From Chaenocephalus aceratus (Eukaryota; Chordata; Actinopteri; Perciformes; Channichthyidae): DNA of 64,000 nucleotides. Position numbers and translations under genes: made by a program. The stretch's first letter is position 1, and each line of letters starts with the position of its first letter. Of the stretch, positions 35,061 to 48,105 are shown piece by piece. The DNA is taken from the NCBI GenBank assembly GCA_023974075.1, contig CM043791.1, forward strand, positions 22,098,546-22,162,545, given 5' to 3'. The notes under the pieces are model-generated. The model saw only the letters and a program-made list of their open reading frames with translations, did no database searches and was not told the DNA's origin.

Positions 35061-38000
35061 ATGAAGATGTTAGACGAGAGAGATGAGTTTGAAGCTACTG
35101 GAAACAAACTCTTGTAAAACAGGACGCACATGATCCTTCAGAAAATAACTTCATCTGTAGAAGAGTGAATTTTCTAAGCAAGACACCTCATATGCTGTGC
35201 ATATTACAATAACTAGGTTTTAAACAGGCAACAAGAAAGTGGGATTTAATTAAACTGTGCGGCGTTTGTGTCGTAATACAATGCTAGCACGGCGTAAAAG
35301 CTAATTGCATCGTTTGATGTGATGCGGCTTCCCTCTGCTACCCGTGTCTTTGTCTCTGTGAGCAGGAGGGGATAGGTGTGTTATCATGAGTCACAGCAAC
35401 ACAAAGCCATTCTCGGTGGCTCCCTGTTCACTGGCAGCCTCCATTCAGCTCAGAATGTGTTAGCTTTGTTTATGTACCTCTGTCATTACAGTACAAGGCT
35501 GCCCTCACTGAAGTTCAAAAGCAATCATTCAAACAGGCAATGAATGGGATGGGATGCCCTTTAAGTAGTCTCTAATTTGGTTATGAGGGAAACGCCTGGA
35601 GCTTTCATTAAACATGTTCTCCACCACTGAGTCATATGATTGGAAAATATAATATTAGAACATGGAAATAGTAATTTTTGAAATCATTTCTCAGTGCGTT
35701 TTAGTTTTCCACTTTAACACCACAGCACAAATAATAACAGATTGGTATGTAAATTCACATACATATTGCAAATAGAGGTCAAAATAGCTATCAAATGGTA
35801 AAATGTCTTGAGCGTAATAGGTTTTTACGCAAAATTAATGTTATATTCACGGCTGCAGTGTGCAACTCAGCATCTTCCGTGAGTGGGTGAGAAAAGGAAG
35901 TCACACTTATCAGAGAGGTGGTGCGTGAATCATGCCACTCTCGCACACCAGGTGGAAAAATATCAAATATACCATCAGACGCATTAAAAGGAAGCCACAT
36001 TTAGCCTTTCTGCTGGCTGGCTGAAGTTGGCAAAGAACCTTGCTCGCTTTTAAGGATCGAACACCGGAGTATTGCCCTCTATATTAAATTGTTCTGTTCC
36101 CTTCTTTCTCATCATGGGGCCAATATAATACATCTAGGAATTAAATCCCTGGCCACTCAAGGCAGCATGAGGATCTACTAAATGTCACAGAATCTAAAAT
36201 GATACAGAGATGGCTGTTGAATAGCCCACATTGAACTGGCAGACCATTTCATAAAAAAATGTTTGCCCAGAAAAAAAAGGCAAATCTAGTTAAATCTGTT
36301 GTTGCCAATGTCACTCAGAGTACTAGTCGCGTTTGTGTACACAGAAAAACTAAGTGCTATTGGTAAGGTCTTAGAGGAATAGAGTGGCTTTGTTCTCTCC
36401 AAAGCTAATCTGCCTCCCTATAAATATATATATATATATATGTATTAAGACTCACTTTTCTGTGTTCAGTATCGATTAGTTGTGTACTGCTATGTTCTAC
36501 CAGTGTACTGACTGTATTCTTGTACATTCTGATGTTGTTGATCATTTTGCATTTCGTCCCCCGCCGTGCTGCTGTTAATTGTTTCAACATTCAAGTCTGG
36601 ATCATAAGTGTTTATTTTATAAGCGGGGTGGGTTTTATTTATTTTTAATGACATAGGATGTATTTTACACTTAACTCTGCTTAACAATATAATTAAACAG
36701 AACATATATATTGAACATGTATCAAAAACTATAGGAGGAGTGCCAGTTTTGAATTTGTTGATACATCTGAATGGGCAGTGAGTGTGTAGCTGCCAGTTAT
36801 TTTCAGTCAGCATCATAGAGCCATGAGGAATTCAAAGAGAAAGCAGTGCTTTAGCTTGGTGGCTGTGTCAGGTAATGTAAAGAGCTGTAGGGTTAGTTCT
36901 CAACGGGGTACTTTCCAACAATTACAGCAACAGCTTTTCTGTCTTTAAGAAGAGGCAAAACATATTTTTTATAAAAGCCACCAATGTAGAAGCAAATAAA
37001 GAAATCCATTCAAATACACCAATCTTCAAACACAATGGGTTTTTAATGGATATGAAGACAAAGGGTGAATAAATCTTCTCAGGACCGTTTCTGTGTTAAG
37101 TTCTAATGTAATATGATGCATGAATGTTTTCACATTTGCAGCATCAATAGAACAACATCTTGAGAGTTGTACAGTTCACAGGCCCTTTGCTTTTTGCAGT
37201 AATGGCACATTAACTGTTCCCTTTTTGATCACTTATCATACATTAGAGAATTAGAGAAAGGAGTGGTCTCTGCCCTTAAAACATCTATCTCTGTTCATCT
37301 GACTGTAGCAGCAATTACGGAAACATTCTTGAGGTTGTGGGGGTGTTCTGCCTTAAAAGTGTGCAACTACAACAGTCCACAGGAAATGGATGGAGCTTTT
37401 AACAGCATTAAAAGCATTGAGTTTATTGACCACTGCTTCAAAGGTGAGCTGGTGGGTCACTGCCATAATATCGGAAAGGTCTCGCAGCTAAAGTGGAACG
37501 GCTTTGCATGGTTTGCTTAAGAGCTTCTCAGACTGCAGGATAGGTGCAACCTAGTAGGCATTAAAGATAAAGAATACTGATCATTTGACCTAATAAAAAG
37601 ATCTACACTTTTTGTGGAGTCCATTTTTATTGCTTTTCAAGAAATGTTCTTTAATTATTTGCTTCTAAATCTTTGTGAAGTTTGAGGGTAAAGCTGTGAC
37701 GTTTTACCCAAATTACTATGCCATAGGTGGAGTGGCTAGATATTGCTAGATACATAAATTAAGTGCGCATAAACTCCGTGCAAGTAATAACCGTTTATCA
37801 TGAACAAATTGTTTGTTTTAAATTACTTGTCACATGACCACAATATGAAAGACCAAGTAGGTTTATGAACAATGTTTGCTATTTTAATTTGGCAAACAAG
37901 GCTAAAGTTTCATCATGATGCTTTTTCTGGGGAGCAAAATGTATGGCCTAACACTATCTAGTGGTAAAAGTAGGAATTGCACTACAAGACAAGAGCTGAG

Positions 38001-38184
38001 AGACCATCATGTGAGAGACATATCTTTTAGCCTTTGTTTTATGAAAGTGTATATATAATTGGTAATGCAATTTAAAATGTCAATACAACTATATTTGACG
38101 TAGATTAATTTAAAAGCATTAAACATACTAATAAAAAAATACATTTTCAAATTGTAATATAAATAGTTAAATGGGAATAACCTG
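35061..38184. other. Intergenic, no gene seen
   Basis: About 3.1 kb between amigo1 and the foldback MITEs. Only short frames without domains are present. The expected neighbour cyb561d1 was sought on both strands here and up to 41.3 kb but was not recognised. Confidence 0.5.
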
Positions 38185-38822
38185 AATAGGCGCATTCACA
38201 CTGCGGTACTTTTCCCACAAAGGTTCATGCGAACTTAGTTCATGATCGCGTTCACACCAAAAAGAGCCGGTACGAGAGCAGGGACTTTCGAGTGGCTCTT
38301 TTGTGAGAAAAGAGCTATATTTCTGATTGGCTGGGCGGATTGCAAACCACGCCCCGTAAAACTCCCAAAAAGTTTTGTGAAGCCGCCATTTTATCATCCT
38401 GGCATTAGCATTATTAGCATTAGCATTAGCCCAGCGCAGAGAGTCTAACTTATGGCAACACAAAATAAAACATGGGAGCGGTGGAGATGAGGAGGTGTAG
38501 GCGTTCTGGCGATTTACTCGGAAGGCTTCAGTAGAAGCTGCTGGGACTCCCAGCAGCTTCTACTGAAGACAGTCCCCAACTCCGGGGACTTCCGGCCGGG
38601 GACTTTGGGCCGGGGACTTTGGGCGGCAGTGTACGCCGTGAAGTGGTTTGCGGCCTGCCAGTAAACCCAAAGCAGAAGAAGAAGAAGAAGTGACGTCAGC
38701 GGCTTCATTTGCCTAATCCACCCCCAGGGACTTTTTCCGGTGTGAACGCAATCTGTACTTAGTTTGAACTAAGTTCGCATGAACCTTTGTGGGAAAAGTA
38801 CCGCAGTGTGAATGCGCCTATT
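38185..38822. mobile_element. Foldback MITE copy A
   Basis: The termini AATAGGCGCATTCACACTGC and its reverse complement lie at 38185 and 38822. The arms continue through GGTACTTTTCCCACAAAGG and TTCATGCGAACTTAGTTC. An internal 43-bp near-perfect palindrome lies at 38526-38568. There is no transposase. A similar copy lies 35 bp downstream. Confidence 0.85.
38526..38568. repeat. 43-bp palindrome (21-bp arms, 1-nt centre) in MITE A
   Basis: The arms at 38526-38546 and 38548-38568 are exact reverse complements around a single C at 38547. The arm starts CTTCAGTAGAAGC. The same palindrome, 2 bp longer per arm, is at 39231-39277 in copy B. Confidence 0.95.
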
Positions 38823-38857
38823 GTATGACAGATGCGGCACAACAGCACAACTCAAGA

Positions 38858-39524
38858 GCCGCGTTCACACTGCGGTACTTTTCCCACAAAGGTTCATGCG
38901 AACTTAGTTCATGATCGCGTTCACACCAAAAAGAGCCGGTACTAAAAGTAGTTCATGCGAACCTTTTTACCCCTGCTAGAAAGCAGGGACTTTCGAGCGG
39001 CTCTTTTTTGAGAAAAGAGCTATATTTCTGATTGGCTGGGCGGATTGCAAACCACGCCCCGTAAAACTCCCAAAAAGTTTTGTGAAGCCGCCATTTTATT
39101 ATCCTCGCATTAGCATTATTAGCATTAGCCCAGCGCAGAAACGCAGAGAGACTAATTTATGGCAACACAAAATAAAACATGGGAGCGGTGGAGATGAGGA
39201 GGTGTCGGCGTTCTGGCGATTTACTCGGAAGGCTTCAGTAGAAGCTGCTGGGACTCCCAGCAGCTTCTACTGAAGCCAGTCCCCAACTCCGGGGACTTCC
39301 GGCCGGGGACTTTGGGCGGCAGTATACGCCGTGAAGTGGTTTGCGGCCTGCCAGTAAACCCAAAGCAGAAGAAGAAGAAGTGACGTCTTCATTTGCCTAA
39401 TCCACCCCCAGGGACTTTTTCTGGTGTGAACGCGATCTGTACTTAGTTCATGCGAACTAAAGAGTTCGCATGAACTAAGTTCGCATGAACCTTTGTGGGA
39501 AAAGTACCGCAGTGTGAACGCGGC
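38858..39524. mobile_element. Foldback MITE copy B
   Basis: The termini GCCGCGTTCACACTGCGG and its reverse complement lie at 38858 and 39524. The interior is closely similar to copy A in the same orientation, including the central palindrome. Near the right end an extra palindrome around GAACTAAAGAGTTC is present. Adjacent same-orientation copies suggest tandem duplication or a hot spot. Confidence 0.85.
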
Positions 39525-40505
39525 TAGGTAAGACACATTTCGTCTCCGACTGTTATTAACGATTTTTCAGTCTACACAATTTTCATCTGGGATATGAACA
39601 AGTATTTCACAAGCATTACAGCAGTTCATATATAAGCGACATATACCGTATATATAAATGAATAGGTAGCACCACATTACATACGTTATTATTATAGTGT
39701 TGTGATTAGATGAATAAACACGCCTCTATTTACAACTGTGGTAATGCTTGCCTTTGCACCAAAACGTCATAAATAAGAAAGTTATTTCCCTTTTATAAGA
39801 TGTTCAAGTTAAAAAGTGTCAATGTGGAGAAAACTGTGCAACTTTTTTTAAAAATTTCTATACCCAGATGCCACAATCTGAAGTTAGAAAAAATTAAATA
39901 TCAACAGAGCAATTGGGATAATTAGAAAGAAACTTTCAAATGCCCGTCAATTTTCATAATTTCAGTAAAAGAGTTACCATGAGTAAACTACACTCACCAA
40001 CATTCAGTTTACCACCTTTAATGTGCCGATAGCCAAGGGTTAAGTTGGGATTTGATATGTGGGGGGACTCTGTGTGGAGGTGCGAGAGGGGGGCGGAGGT
40101 CGAGGATCTCATTATTTTACCTTAAGGGATATACACTGTGGCCCTAAAGCAACTGCTCCATTATCTGTATCAAATGCACACATTGATGCCACCAAATGTC
40201 ACAGTCAAAATAGAAAGTACTACAAATAAACTGGAATTCATTTACATCTTAAATTATTAATATATATACACAAAAAAAGGTTTACAAATATCCAACCTTC
40301 AAATTGCTTTTTTAAATCAACACTGCTCTGCACACTTGCTAAAAAACATTTGTCTGGAAATCTCAATTCATTTGTAGGGCTGCGTGAGTATGGCCAAAAG
40401 TATGGGAGTAAATCTCACTGTAAACTATTTAATCATCACCAAATTCTGTGTTATTATGACCGATCATAACTCAGCTTTATGCAGACATACATTTAGCATG
40501 GTGTA
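39525..40505. other. Intergenic, no gene seen
   Basis: AT-rich sequence with no recognisable exon, RNA gene or transposon terminus. Confidence 0.5.
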
Positions 40506-41289
40506 CTGGGCCGGTTTTTGGCATAGGCGACATAGGCAGTCGCCTAGGGCGGCAGATCGCTGCGGTGGCAGCTCTGGGAGGGAAAAAAACTTTTTTGACT
40601 GTTTGCGCACATCCTAATTTTCGGCCTTGATGTAAAAACATTCATAATTAAGTAAATGTAACACCCTTGTCACCCCAGTTACACTTTTCATTTGCCCTGT
40701 ACGATGGGCGCTGTAAGTGATGAAAGTGCAGGGGTGCTTATCAGGCGCCCGCAGCTCACAGCTAAAGTGGGCGTGGGAGCGAGCGAGAGAGAGAGATAAA
40801 TGCAATTTATGTTAACACATATTTCCAAGGCACTCCTTTATAATTATTGGGATGAACAGGTTTGAAATCATTTCAATGTATACTATAGGGCAGTAAACGA
40901 AAAATATCGTTTAAAACCTGAGAGATACAAAAATATGCATAAATAAATGTTAACTAGGTAAAATAAGATATGAATGAACACCAAAAATAAAATAAGTTAC
41001 ATTGATTTGTTATTGGTATGTTATATGTTCACACACCGCTGCAGACTCGACACGAAGGAGCTGCAGTGCTGCAGCTCCTGATCGGAGCAGAGACACACGT
41101 TCACTAAGCGGAAAAACGATATCCTGTCACAGAGATCTGCTAATTTAAAGTAAAGTCAACACATATCGACCCTAAATAAAGTCTATATTAACAACGAGAG
41201 ATGTTTTAACATATGGCTTAAACAAATGACAAATGAGCGAGGGTGATGACGTCAGAGCATCGTCCTGAGCCCCGGACAGCCCCGGCCCA
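40506..41289. repeat. Candidate hAT-like MITE with TGGGCCGG termini
   Basis: CTGGGCCGGTTTTTGGCATA on the left and CCCCGGCCCA on the right could be terminal inverted repeats. The left half (CATAGGCAGTCGCCTAGGGC) resembles common fish hAT MITEs. No convincing target duplication was found. Confidence 0.4.
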
Positions 41290-41364
41290 ATTTAACCCCT
41301 GCCGTTAGCACAGATCCAAAGTTAAATGACAGGAGATGCAGAGCCATAAAGGATTCAAGAATGT

Positions 41365-41370
41365 TTTATT
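41365..41370 (-). terminator. atxn7l2: atxn7l2 polyadenylation signal
   Basis: AATAAA on the minus strand, about 540 bp after the stop codon. It is the first canonical signal noticed downstream of the last exon. Confidence 0.55.
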
Positions 41371-41911
41371 GTTTTGCCATGAGATGACTTTTAACTTTAG
41401 CAGCATGAGTAAATTGAGGTATTTATACATTCTTACACAGTAACAAACTGAGACATTTAGTCCCATAGAAAAATAGACATTTAGCAAAAATACACAACAT
41501 GCAGACCAATATTTATTCCTGATATCTGTGCGTAAAAATGTAAAGACATAAATATACACAAAACCACGCATGTACGCAGTCATGCGTGCACACAAACACA
41601 CCTGCAGCAGGCCTCTTCCTCAAATGGCCTCTTTTTTGGCTGAGAAGATAAAAGATAAATTGTCACCTTCAAATGTGTTCACAGTTGTTCGAACCAGACA
41701 CCCTACAATCAGGTTCAGATCAAGAACATCTTCAGTGATAGTTGTGTAATTTTAGGCTTAAAGTGATGGATCCACATCATAAAAAACATTGGTGTATGCG
41801 ACCTACAGTATGTTGTGTCATAGCTGGCTTGTTTACTCACTCTTTGGGAGTTGGATCTGTTCTCCAAACCCCCACACGCAGATCCCTGATATGCTTTCCA
41901 TTCTGTCTGCT

Positions 41912-44900
41912 CTAGCGGGAAGGGGAGGACAAGCGTTGACACTTGGAGGTTCTGGACAGTGAGGAGCTGAGAGACGTTGACTCATCGCTGCCTTTGCGTT
42001 TTTCAGCAAGACCCCTGTTGTTGCAGCCCGCCCCCTGCTGCTGAATCCCTGGAGCCCTGGCTTTGCTGCGGGGGGAGCGTTGGAGCGGAGGGCATGGCTT
42101 ATTCACATTTGAAAAGGTATCATTAACTGCTCCTTGAGAGGAGGGGACATGTGGCTGGCCCTTCTCATTGAGGGGGGGGTCCCTGATGCATTTGGAGGAT
42201 TTGCCCTCACCGCCATTTGACAGCATGGCAGCTTTCTGTAGTGCGCTCGCATCTTGCATAAGCTCCTCCTCCCGCAGCCGGGCTTTGCCGGCAGGGTTGC
42301 GCCGTCGGCCAGGCCCAAGTGTCACCGTTGCGGGGGAAGAAGGCGATTTGAAACTGGGAGATTTGTGCAGACTGGGTTTGGTTTCCAGTTGACCCAGTGA
42401 GGTATAATCGAGGCTGAGGGAGCCAGTGGATTTGGAGGATCGGGCCTCAGTCCTGACAGCTGATCCTACAGCTGGAGATGAGACCTGACATGACCTGAGA
42501 CCTGATGAGACTTGAGGCATTTTCCTGTAGGTTCAAAGGAAAAATTAAGGTCATAGGGATGTCTTTTTTTTAAAAACATAATTAAAAGCATAAAGCAAAA
42601 CCTCCAGGCAGAAGATCCAAGACAGCCTTAATTGGCAGTCAGGTCAGCTATTAGTAAGATTGTAAGGCTCCAAAAGGCACATAATAAGGCAGCTAGAGAT
42701 GTGCATGTTACCCCCCCAGGTGGCCTACCTGCTGTGTAAAGTGCAATTAATATTTTTTTCTATGTAGATTTGATGTTTAAACAATATTGTTTGTGCTGTA
42801 TAGGGCTAATCGTGGGTTTGTACATGTTTTAGGACTCCTGTAAGAGTAGCCCAGTTTGGCTAAAAGAGAACATAATAAATTAACCTAAATCAAATCAAGA
42901 TATTCTCACTTACCCTGATGTGGTTCTGGTGGATCAATTGCAGCCTCATTTTGTTATGAGACCGAATATCCATTGGCTGATCCTTAAATATGTAAGATAA
43001 AATCCCTCGATTGTTTCTGCACTGCCTGCTTGAGTTCTGAAATCTGAATCCGTCAATACTCTTGAAGCGGGCTAATACCCTAACTTTTGACCACGGTGCG
43101 TCTATTGATAGGTACAGTGTTGAAAGGGGGAGCCAGAACGGAGTACCCACGTTATTCATAAGAGTATATTAATGTTGTTAAACAAACTATCCTTTTTTGT
43201 TAAAGGATATTTTTGCTCAGTATTAGATCAACACCTGTCCTTTTCTCATTACATAATTTAAAACTATTTAAATGGCAATGCACTATGCTCTTTAAATACT
43301 ATGTCCTCTATTGGGGTAAACTTTGAGGAACTATTTTCTTCATCCAAACGGGTGAAATATCTATAAGGTAAAGTAGTGACACTCACTTCCACAAATGTGT
43401 GCTGACATGGTGCTCCAACATGGCACTGAGGGCGAACCGCAGGTGATGTAAACGCCGGTTGAAGGTGAAGATGCTGCAGCCCAATGTGCGGCATCCAAAA
43501 GTGCATAGCTGGAGACGAGAAACCATTTTACAAATACAAACAAACTCATGTCCTTTTCAGAGGTGTAAACAGTGAGATTCACAAATCAATGAACAAATAT
43601 TTGTATATACATTTGTTTTTTTATTCGGGATTGTGGGAAACGGTATTTCGACAAACTGGAAGATTGACAATAAAGTTGACTTTGAAATTGAAAAAAGAGA
43701 AAGAAAAATTGAAAAATAAAAAATAAAAATAAATGCTCAGTGTTTTTCCCTATCCAGGATTATCGAAACCGCTTAAAATTTCTCTTCCCCCCAAAAAACC
43801 TAGATACTTTTGCACTGCTACTTCTGCACTCACCCCGAGAGGTTTGGGGTGCAAGGGTGTGGCAGGCAGGTCTGTGTCTTCATCCTTCTCATCGTCTTCA
43901 CTCTCCTCGGCCGACAGCTGGCTCTGGTTGAAGGCACGTTGAGGCGGGGCCTCCACTTCCACAGCGCTGTCACATTCCTCCTCTGGAACATTTTCTGATG
44001 GGTCCTCAGACCTGCTTTGAAAGCAAGAAAAACAAACAAATGAGAACAATTAATTCCACAAAATCAGGCAACACAAAAATACTCAACATGGTACCGTCTG
44101 GATGATTAAACATTACCATACACAAAATATATTTTTCAAATTGTTTGTCTTGTATGCTTGTCATTTTGCTACTTTTACTGTGTTCTGTCAACTAATAATG
44201 CAACATGTTGTGATAAAAACAGGTTTAAGTAGATCGTAGTGCCCTTCTCCATCTCAGACAACATTTGAGAGAATTAAAACATCTTCTGCAGTGATAATTT
44301 ATGTACTTTGTTAAATAAAATTAACTTGGTAATTTTATTATATATAAAAAATATATACTATACCTGGGAATGTGAAAGTTGCTGTTAAATGTTTTACTGG
44401 TCTGAATTGTTTTTGTATCTTCAAAAGCTTCCAGATGTTGCTCTTTGTCTTTTGAATTAACAAGAAGCTGATCCAGAGCATGACCTATGGAGGCTGGTTT
44501 CTGCTCCTCTGCCAACTGGGCAAGTGTCTTACTCCTTCCCAATGCTTTCTGCTGCTGGTGGATGGAATCAGTCTGTGTGGAGAGAACAGCGCCGAAAAAC
44601 AGGCATTACAAAGAAAAGTATATTTCTATGAATAATGAACAACAATGAAGATACTGGTATCAATATTGGACAAAGCACTGAGCGTTTACATTGCATATAA
44701 GCTCCCGGCTGCACAGCTTCTTCCTCTCTGGGTCCAGAACTCTGCTCTGTTTGTCCAGATCACATTCTTTCTCTATGGGAAATAAAGATAACACAGAAGT
44801 CAGTGAGCAACAGACACAGTCAGCATGATCTAAATGGTAAATGGTAGAAATCAGCAGCAGGATACACACCAGATGTATAAACAGCAGACTTACTGCTGAT

Positions 44901-46813
44901 GTTTTTGTAAATCTGGCTGTAGGTTCTTGTTCCCCGCTGAGGACTGAGGGCCTCACTGGACTTCCCAGCTGTGGTCTTCTGCGGCGAGGGTCTCTCTGAG
45001 GGAGAAGTGGAGGAGGAACAGTGGCCAGGGGACAGAGGTCCTAAGTGCCAAGCAGGAACCCTGGGGCGAGGCGTGGATGAGGGGGAGGAGTGAGGAAGGG
45101 GGACGTTCTCCTGGGGGAACTTCTCCACTGAAGGAAAACTGCAGGGGTAGAGTGAGAAGACAACTTAAAAATTAGCTCATGAGATTTATGCAATTCAGGA
45201 TTGAAATGTAGATACAGCAGGAGACCAAATTGAAGGCAATAAAACTGAAAAAAACAACAACAAAAAAACCACATAAACTTAAACCAAGCAGTGTAAACTT
45301 CACACAAGTACTCAACACTGATAACTGTCAATTCAATTGTGTATTTAACCTTTGTTAATATAACTTAAATACATATTGAAACAAGGCAACATCATCAAAT
45401 CTATATTGCAAATATAAAGGTGTTTTTAAAAAATTATATATTTTCAGATGTAACCTCTCTGTAATCACCAACATTTTGATTGGGAAGTGAAACTTAATTA
45501 TATGTTTCTCAGTGGTCTGTCATTGATTATGATTTAATTTTTTTGTGATTTCATGACGTAACACTGTTGCATGTTTCTCCCCAACACTGGAAGTAAACAA
45601 TCCTAAAAGGTACCTCACTGCCTCCTTCTGGGCCGTGCTAGGCATGTGCTGGTGTGCAGGTGGTGCTGCTGAGGAGGGGGCGATGGCTTCATGACATCTG
45701 CCATCTTTCTGCCTCTCTCTGGAGAAGGAATTATTTGTGGGGGGACGAACAGAGCGGGGTCTCGGCTGTGGTGCCGGAGACTGTCCACACACTTTAGTGA
45801 GAGGACCATGCCGCCTCTCACAGTGCTTCTCGAAGGCCTGAGGTTTCACCACCTGGCCACAGTGACTGCACACCACCAGGTACATCGCATCATGTGACGG
45901 GCAGTGGCCAAATGTGTGCATGTCTATGGAGGAGAAAGCTAAATAGAATTAGAGGGAAACATCTAAGCGTGAGGGTTTCAATAAAAGGGATTGAGTCTCA
46001 CCTTCTCTCCTGAGGGCCATGGTCTCACAGCGGTTCCTCCCATTCTTGCTGCTGTCTTCAACATTAGACCCAGCTGTATTAAAAGCAAAAACATTCAGCA
46101 TGACATTTTGGGATGGGGCATAGCTGTAGCATCTTCTAAGAAGCAGGTTTATTGATATCCGGATAGCTTTGCTGAGTAAAATCCGGAACAAGTCGTTCAC
46201 ATCAGTACGTGCTTCAGATTTGGTGTTTCGCGGTATTTTACTCATCATTTTTAAAGTTTTCTAAATAAAATGTGAGTCTTTAAAACTCTCCTTCGATACA
46301 CCCACTGCCAAAATCCTCTTGTTATGTGGTCGAGTCGCAAAAAATGTTGCTATTAGCAAACTGGATAAATTCTACTTAGAAACGTCATTGTTGTTGTTTG
46401 GTGTGACAGTAGCTGGCAGGCTAACGCTAACGGTGACATCACCTGTCCACAGGATAGAAGCTTGCATTGTATTAACCAGCTAGTGTTTTATGAATACATT
46501 ACAAAATGCCTTAGAAACAATGATTTCAATTCGTTTAGTTTGCTTGTTGCCCGTTAACATTCCTAGCAAACTCCCCCTGCACTAGGACCTAACGGGTCTT
46601 TTGTTTGGGTCGCGCTTTATACCGCCCTATGTGTATGTGGTAACAACAAATAAATCAGAGGACTTGGGCACTGAGACATGATGGAGACCAGGTCAGGGAC
46701 AGGGGATGCGACTCACCGTCAGATGGCAAAATATTCGCTTTAACTACCCAACAACTCCAGTTTAATCCGACAAAATCGTCGAGATTAGGATTTCGCCGAT
46801 CCAAAGCGGCCAT
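41912..46813 (-). CDS. atxn7l2: Ataxin-7-like protein 2, nine coding exons
   Basis: Coding exons on the minus strand are 46813-46717, 46073-46002, 45923-45614, 45138-44894, 44772-44690, 44572-44364, 44011-43834, 43508-43387 and 42524-41912. All have AG/GT borders and compatible phases, giving 642 residues. Exon 1 reads [20 protein letters not shown]. Exon 3 has the C2H2-like finger [18 protein letters not shown] then ERRHG. Exons 5-6 carry the SCA7 region ([20 protein letters not shown], then [17 protein letters not shown]). Exon 8 has the conserved [18 protein letters not shown] and [18 protein letters not shown]. The Ser-rich tail ends SSPSR. Ataxin-7 relatives anchor the SAGA deubiquitinase module to chromatin; a SAGA role for L2 is by family. 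In the SCA7 motif one Cys and the His ligand appear replaced (Ser, Asp). Exon 7 has a tandem AAAG/CAG acceptor. The polyadenylation signal is at 41365-41370. Confidence 0.93.
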
Positions 46814-47278
46814 TGCTGCTCTTGCGCGTTCACGAGGTGATACTGTCAGTTCACGCGCAGCACATCCGCGTCACAAAGCTCGTCCCCGCTTTCTCAGTAG
46901 TAATATATGCAAACATGGATAACAAAGGAGTGTTTGGAATTTGAAACCATATGTTGCAAAAGGTCCACATCTGTGTTGCTTTGTCACTTCCATAAAAGGT
47001 ATTAATTATAAGGGGTTTTAAATTGCAATTTCGTGTATCATTGTTAAAAAGTGTTTTTTAATATCAAAGTGTAACATTATTTTATACACAATTTAGGATG
47101 AAATTGATACTTTAGGATCATTAGGGTAGTACATTATTTTAGAATGTTTTCCACATATACTTGAGTTTTCAGGACTATATTCAATGCATGATTTAATAAT
47201 GATAAACTGACAGTTTCTTGATCATAAACAAATACCACTACTAAACCACTACACTGTTTCCAATTCTGTAAATGACCT
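46814..47278. promoter_or_regulatory. atxn7l2 upstream region (putative promoter)
   Basis: The first about 80 bp upstream of the atxn7l2 start is CpG-rich (GCGCAAGAGC, GCACATCCGCG), as in housekeeping promoters. The rest is AT-rich. No transcription start can be fixed from sequence. Confidence 0.4.
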
Positions 47279-47510
47279 TATTCCTTTACCTCACTATATC
47301 CTCTAATTGTATAGATTGGATGGCAAATATTAATATTGGTGGTAATCTTATTTAGAAAAAAAAGTATTCCAACCAAAATAGGAGCACTTAGTTGTATTCC
47401 TTTACCTCACTATATCCTCTAATTGTATAGATTGGATGGCAAATATTAATATTGGTGGTAATCTTATTTAGAAAAAAAAGTATTCCAACCAAAATAGGAG
47501 CACTTAGTTG
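47279..47510. repeat. Exact 116-bp tandem duplication
   Basis: The unit starting TATTCCTTTACCTCACTATA occurs twice head to tail with an offset of 116 bp. The copies appear identical across the unit, so the duplication is recent, or it is an assembly artefact. Confidence 0.92.
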
Positions 47511-47549
47511 TGTTAAGGCAAGGTTGACTGAATAATTAGCATATCAGGC

Positions 47550-48048
47550 CATAGGCGGAGTTTGACATTTGCACTTGGGGAGGCAAACCTTTTTTACTGA
47601 CGTCACACAGTCCCAACTATTGCGTGGGGTGCTACGGATACAGAAGCAATAAAACCAGCGTTTATCGCACTGAGTATGACTTTTCCACATACGAACACAA
47701 CTCGTCTCGTCATGCAGGCCTCATGCCCGCCTCATGCACGCCTCATGCCCGCCGTACACACACTCATATGGAAGGGGCGGTCTCTCCCCCCAATATCAGT
47801 GCATTACATAACTGTAAAACTCATCATAACTGTGCACATCTTATACTTATTTGATAACTATCCCTTGGTTACTTGAACACGCTACAATATTATTAACCAG
47901 TGTCCTACCTTAGTGCAGAAGTAGACACCTTAAACGTCCCAGAAATTGGACGTTTTAAAAATCGCCGCATATCTTATTGTAATACAATAGCTGAATCACT
48001 TGTAGGTAAAAAAAAAGCGAGGGAACTTGTGTCCTTAACCTCATACGT

Positions 48049-48105
<57 letters not shown>

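Noticed and set aside
36405..36816. Two minus-strand ORFs at 36.4-36.8 kb, considered as cyb561d1 exons
   Set aside because: No cytochrome b561 features (paired heme histidines in membrane spans) could be seen.
40384..40617. 77-residue plus-strand ORF
   Set aside because: It crosses the start of a candidate hAT-like MITE and has no domain.
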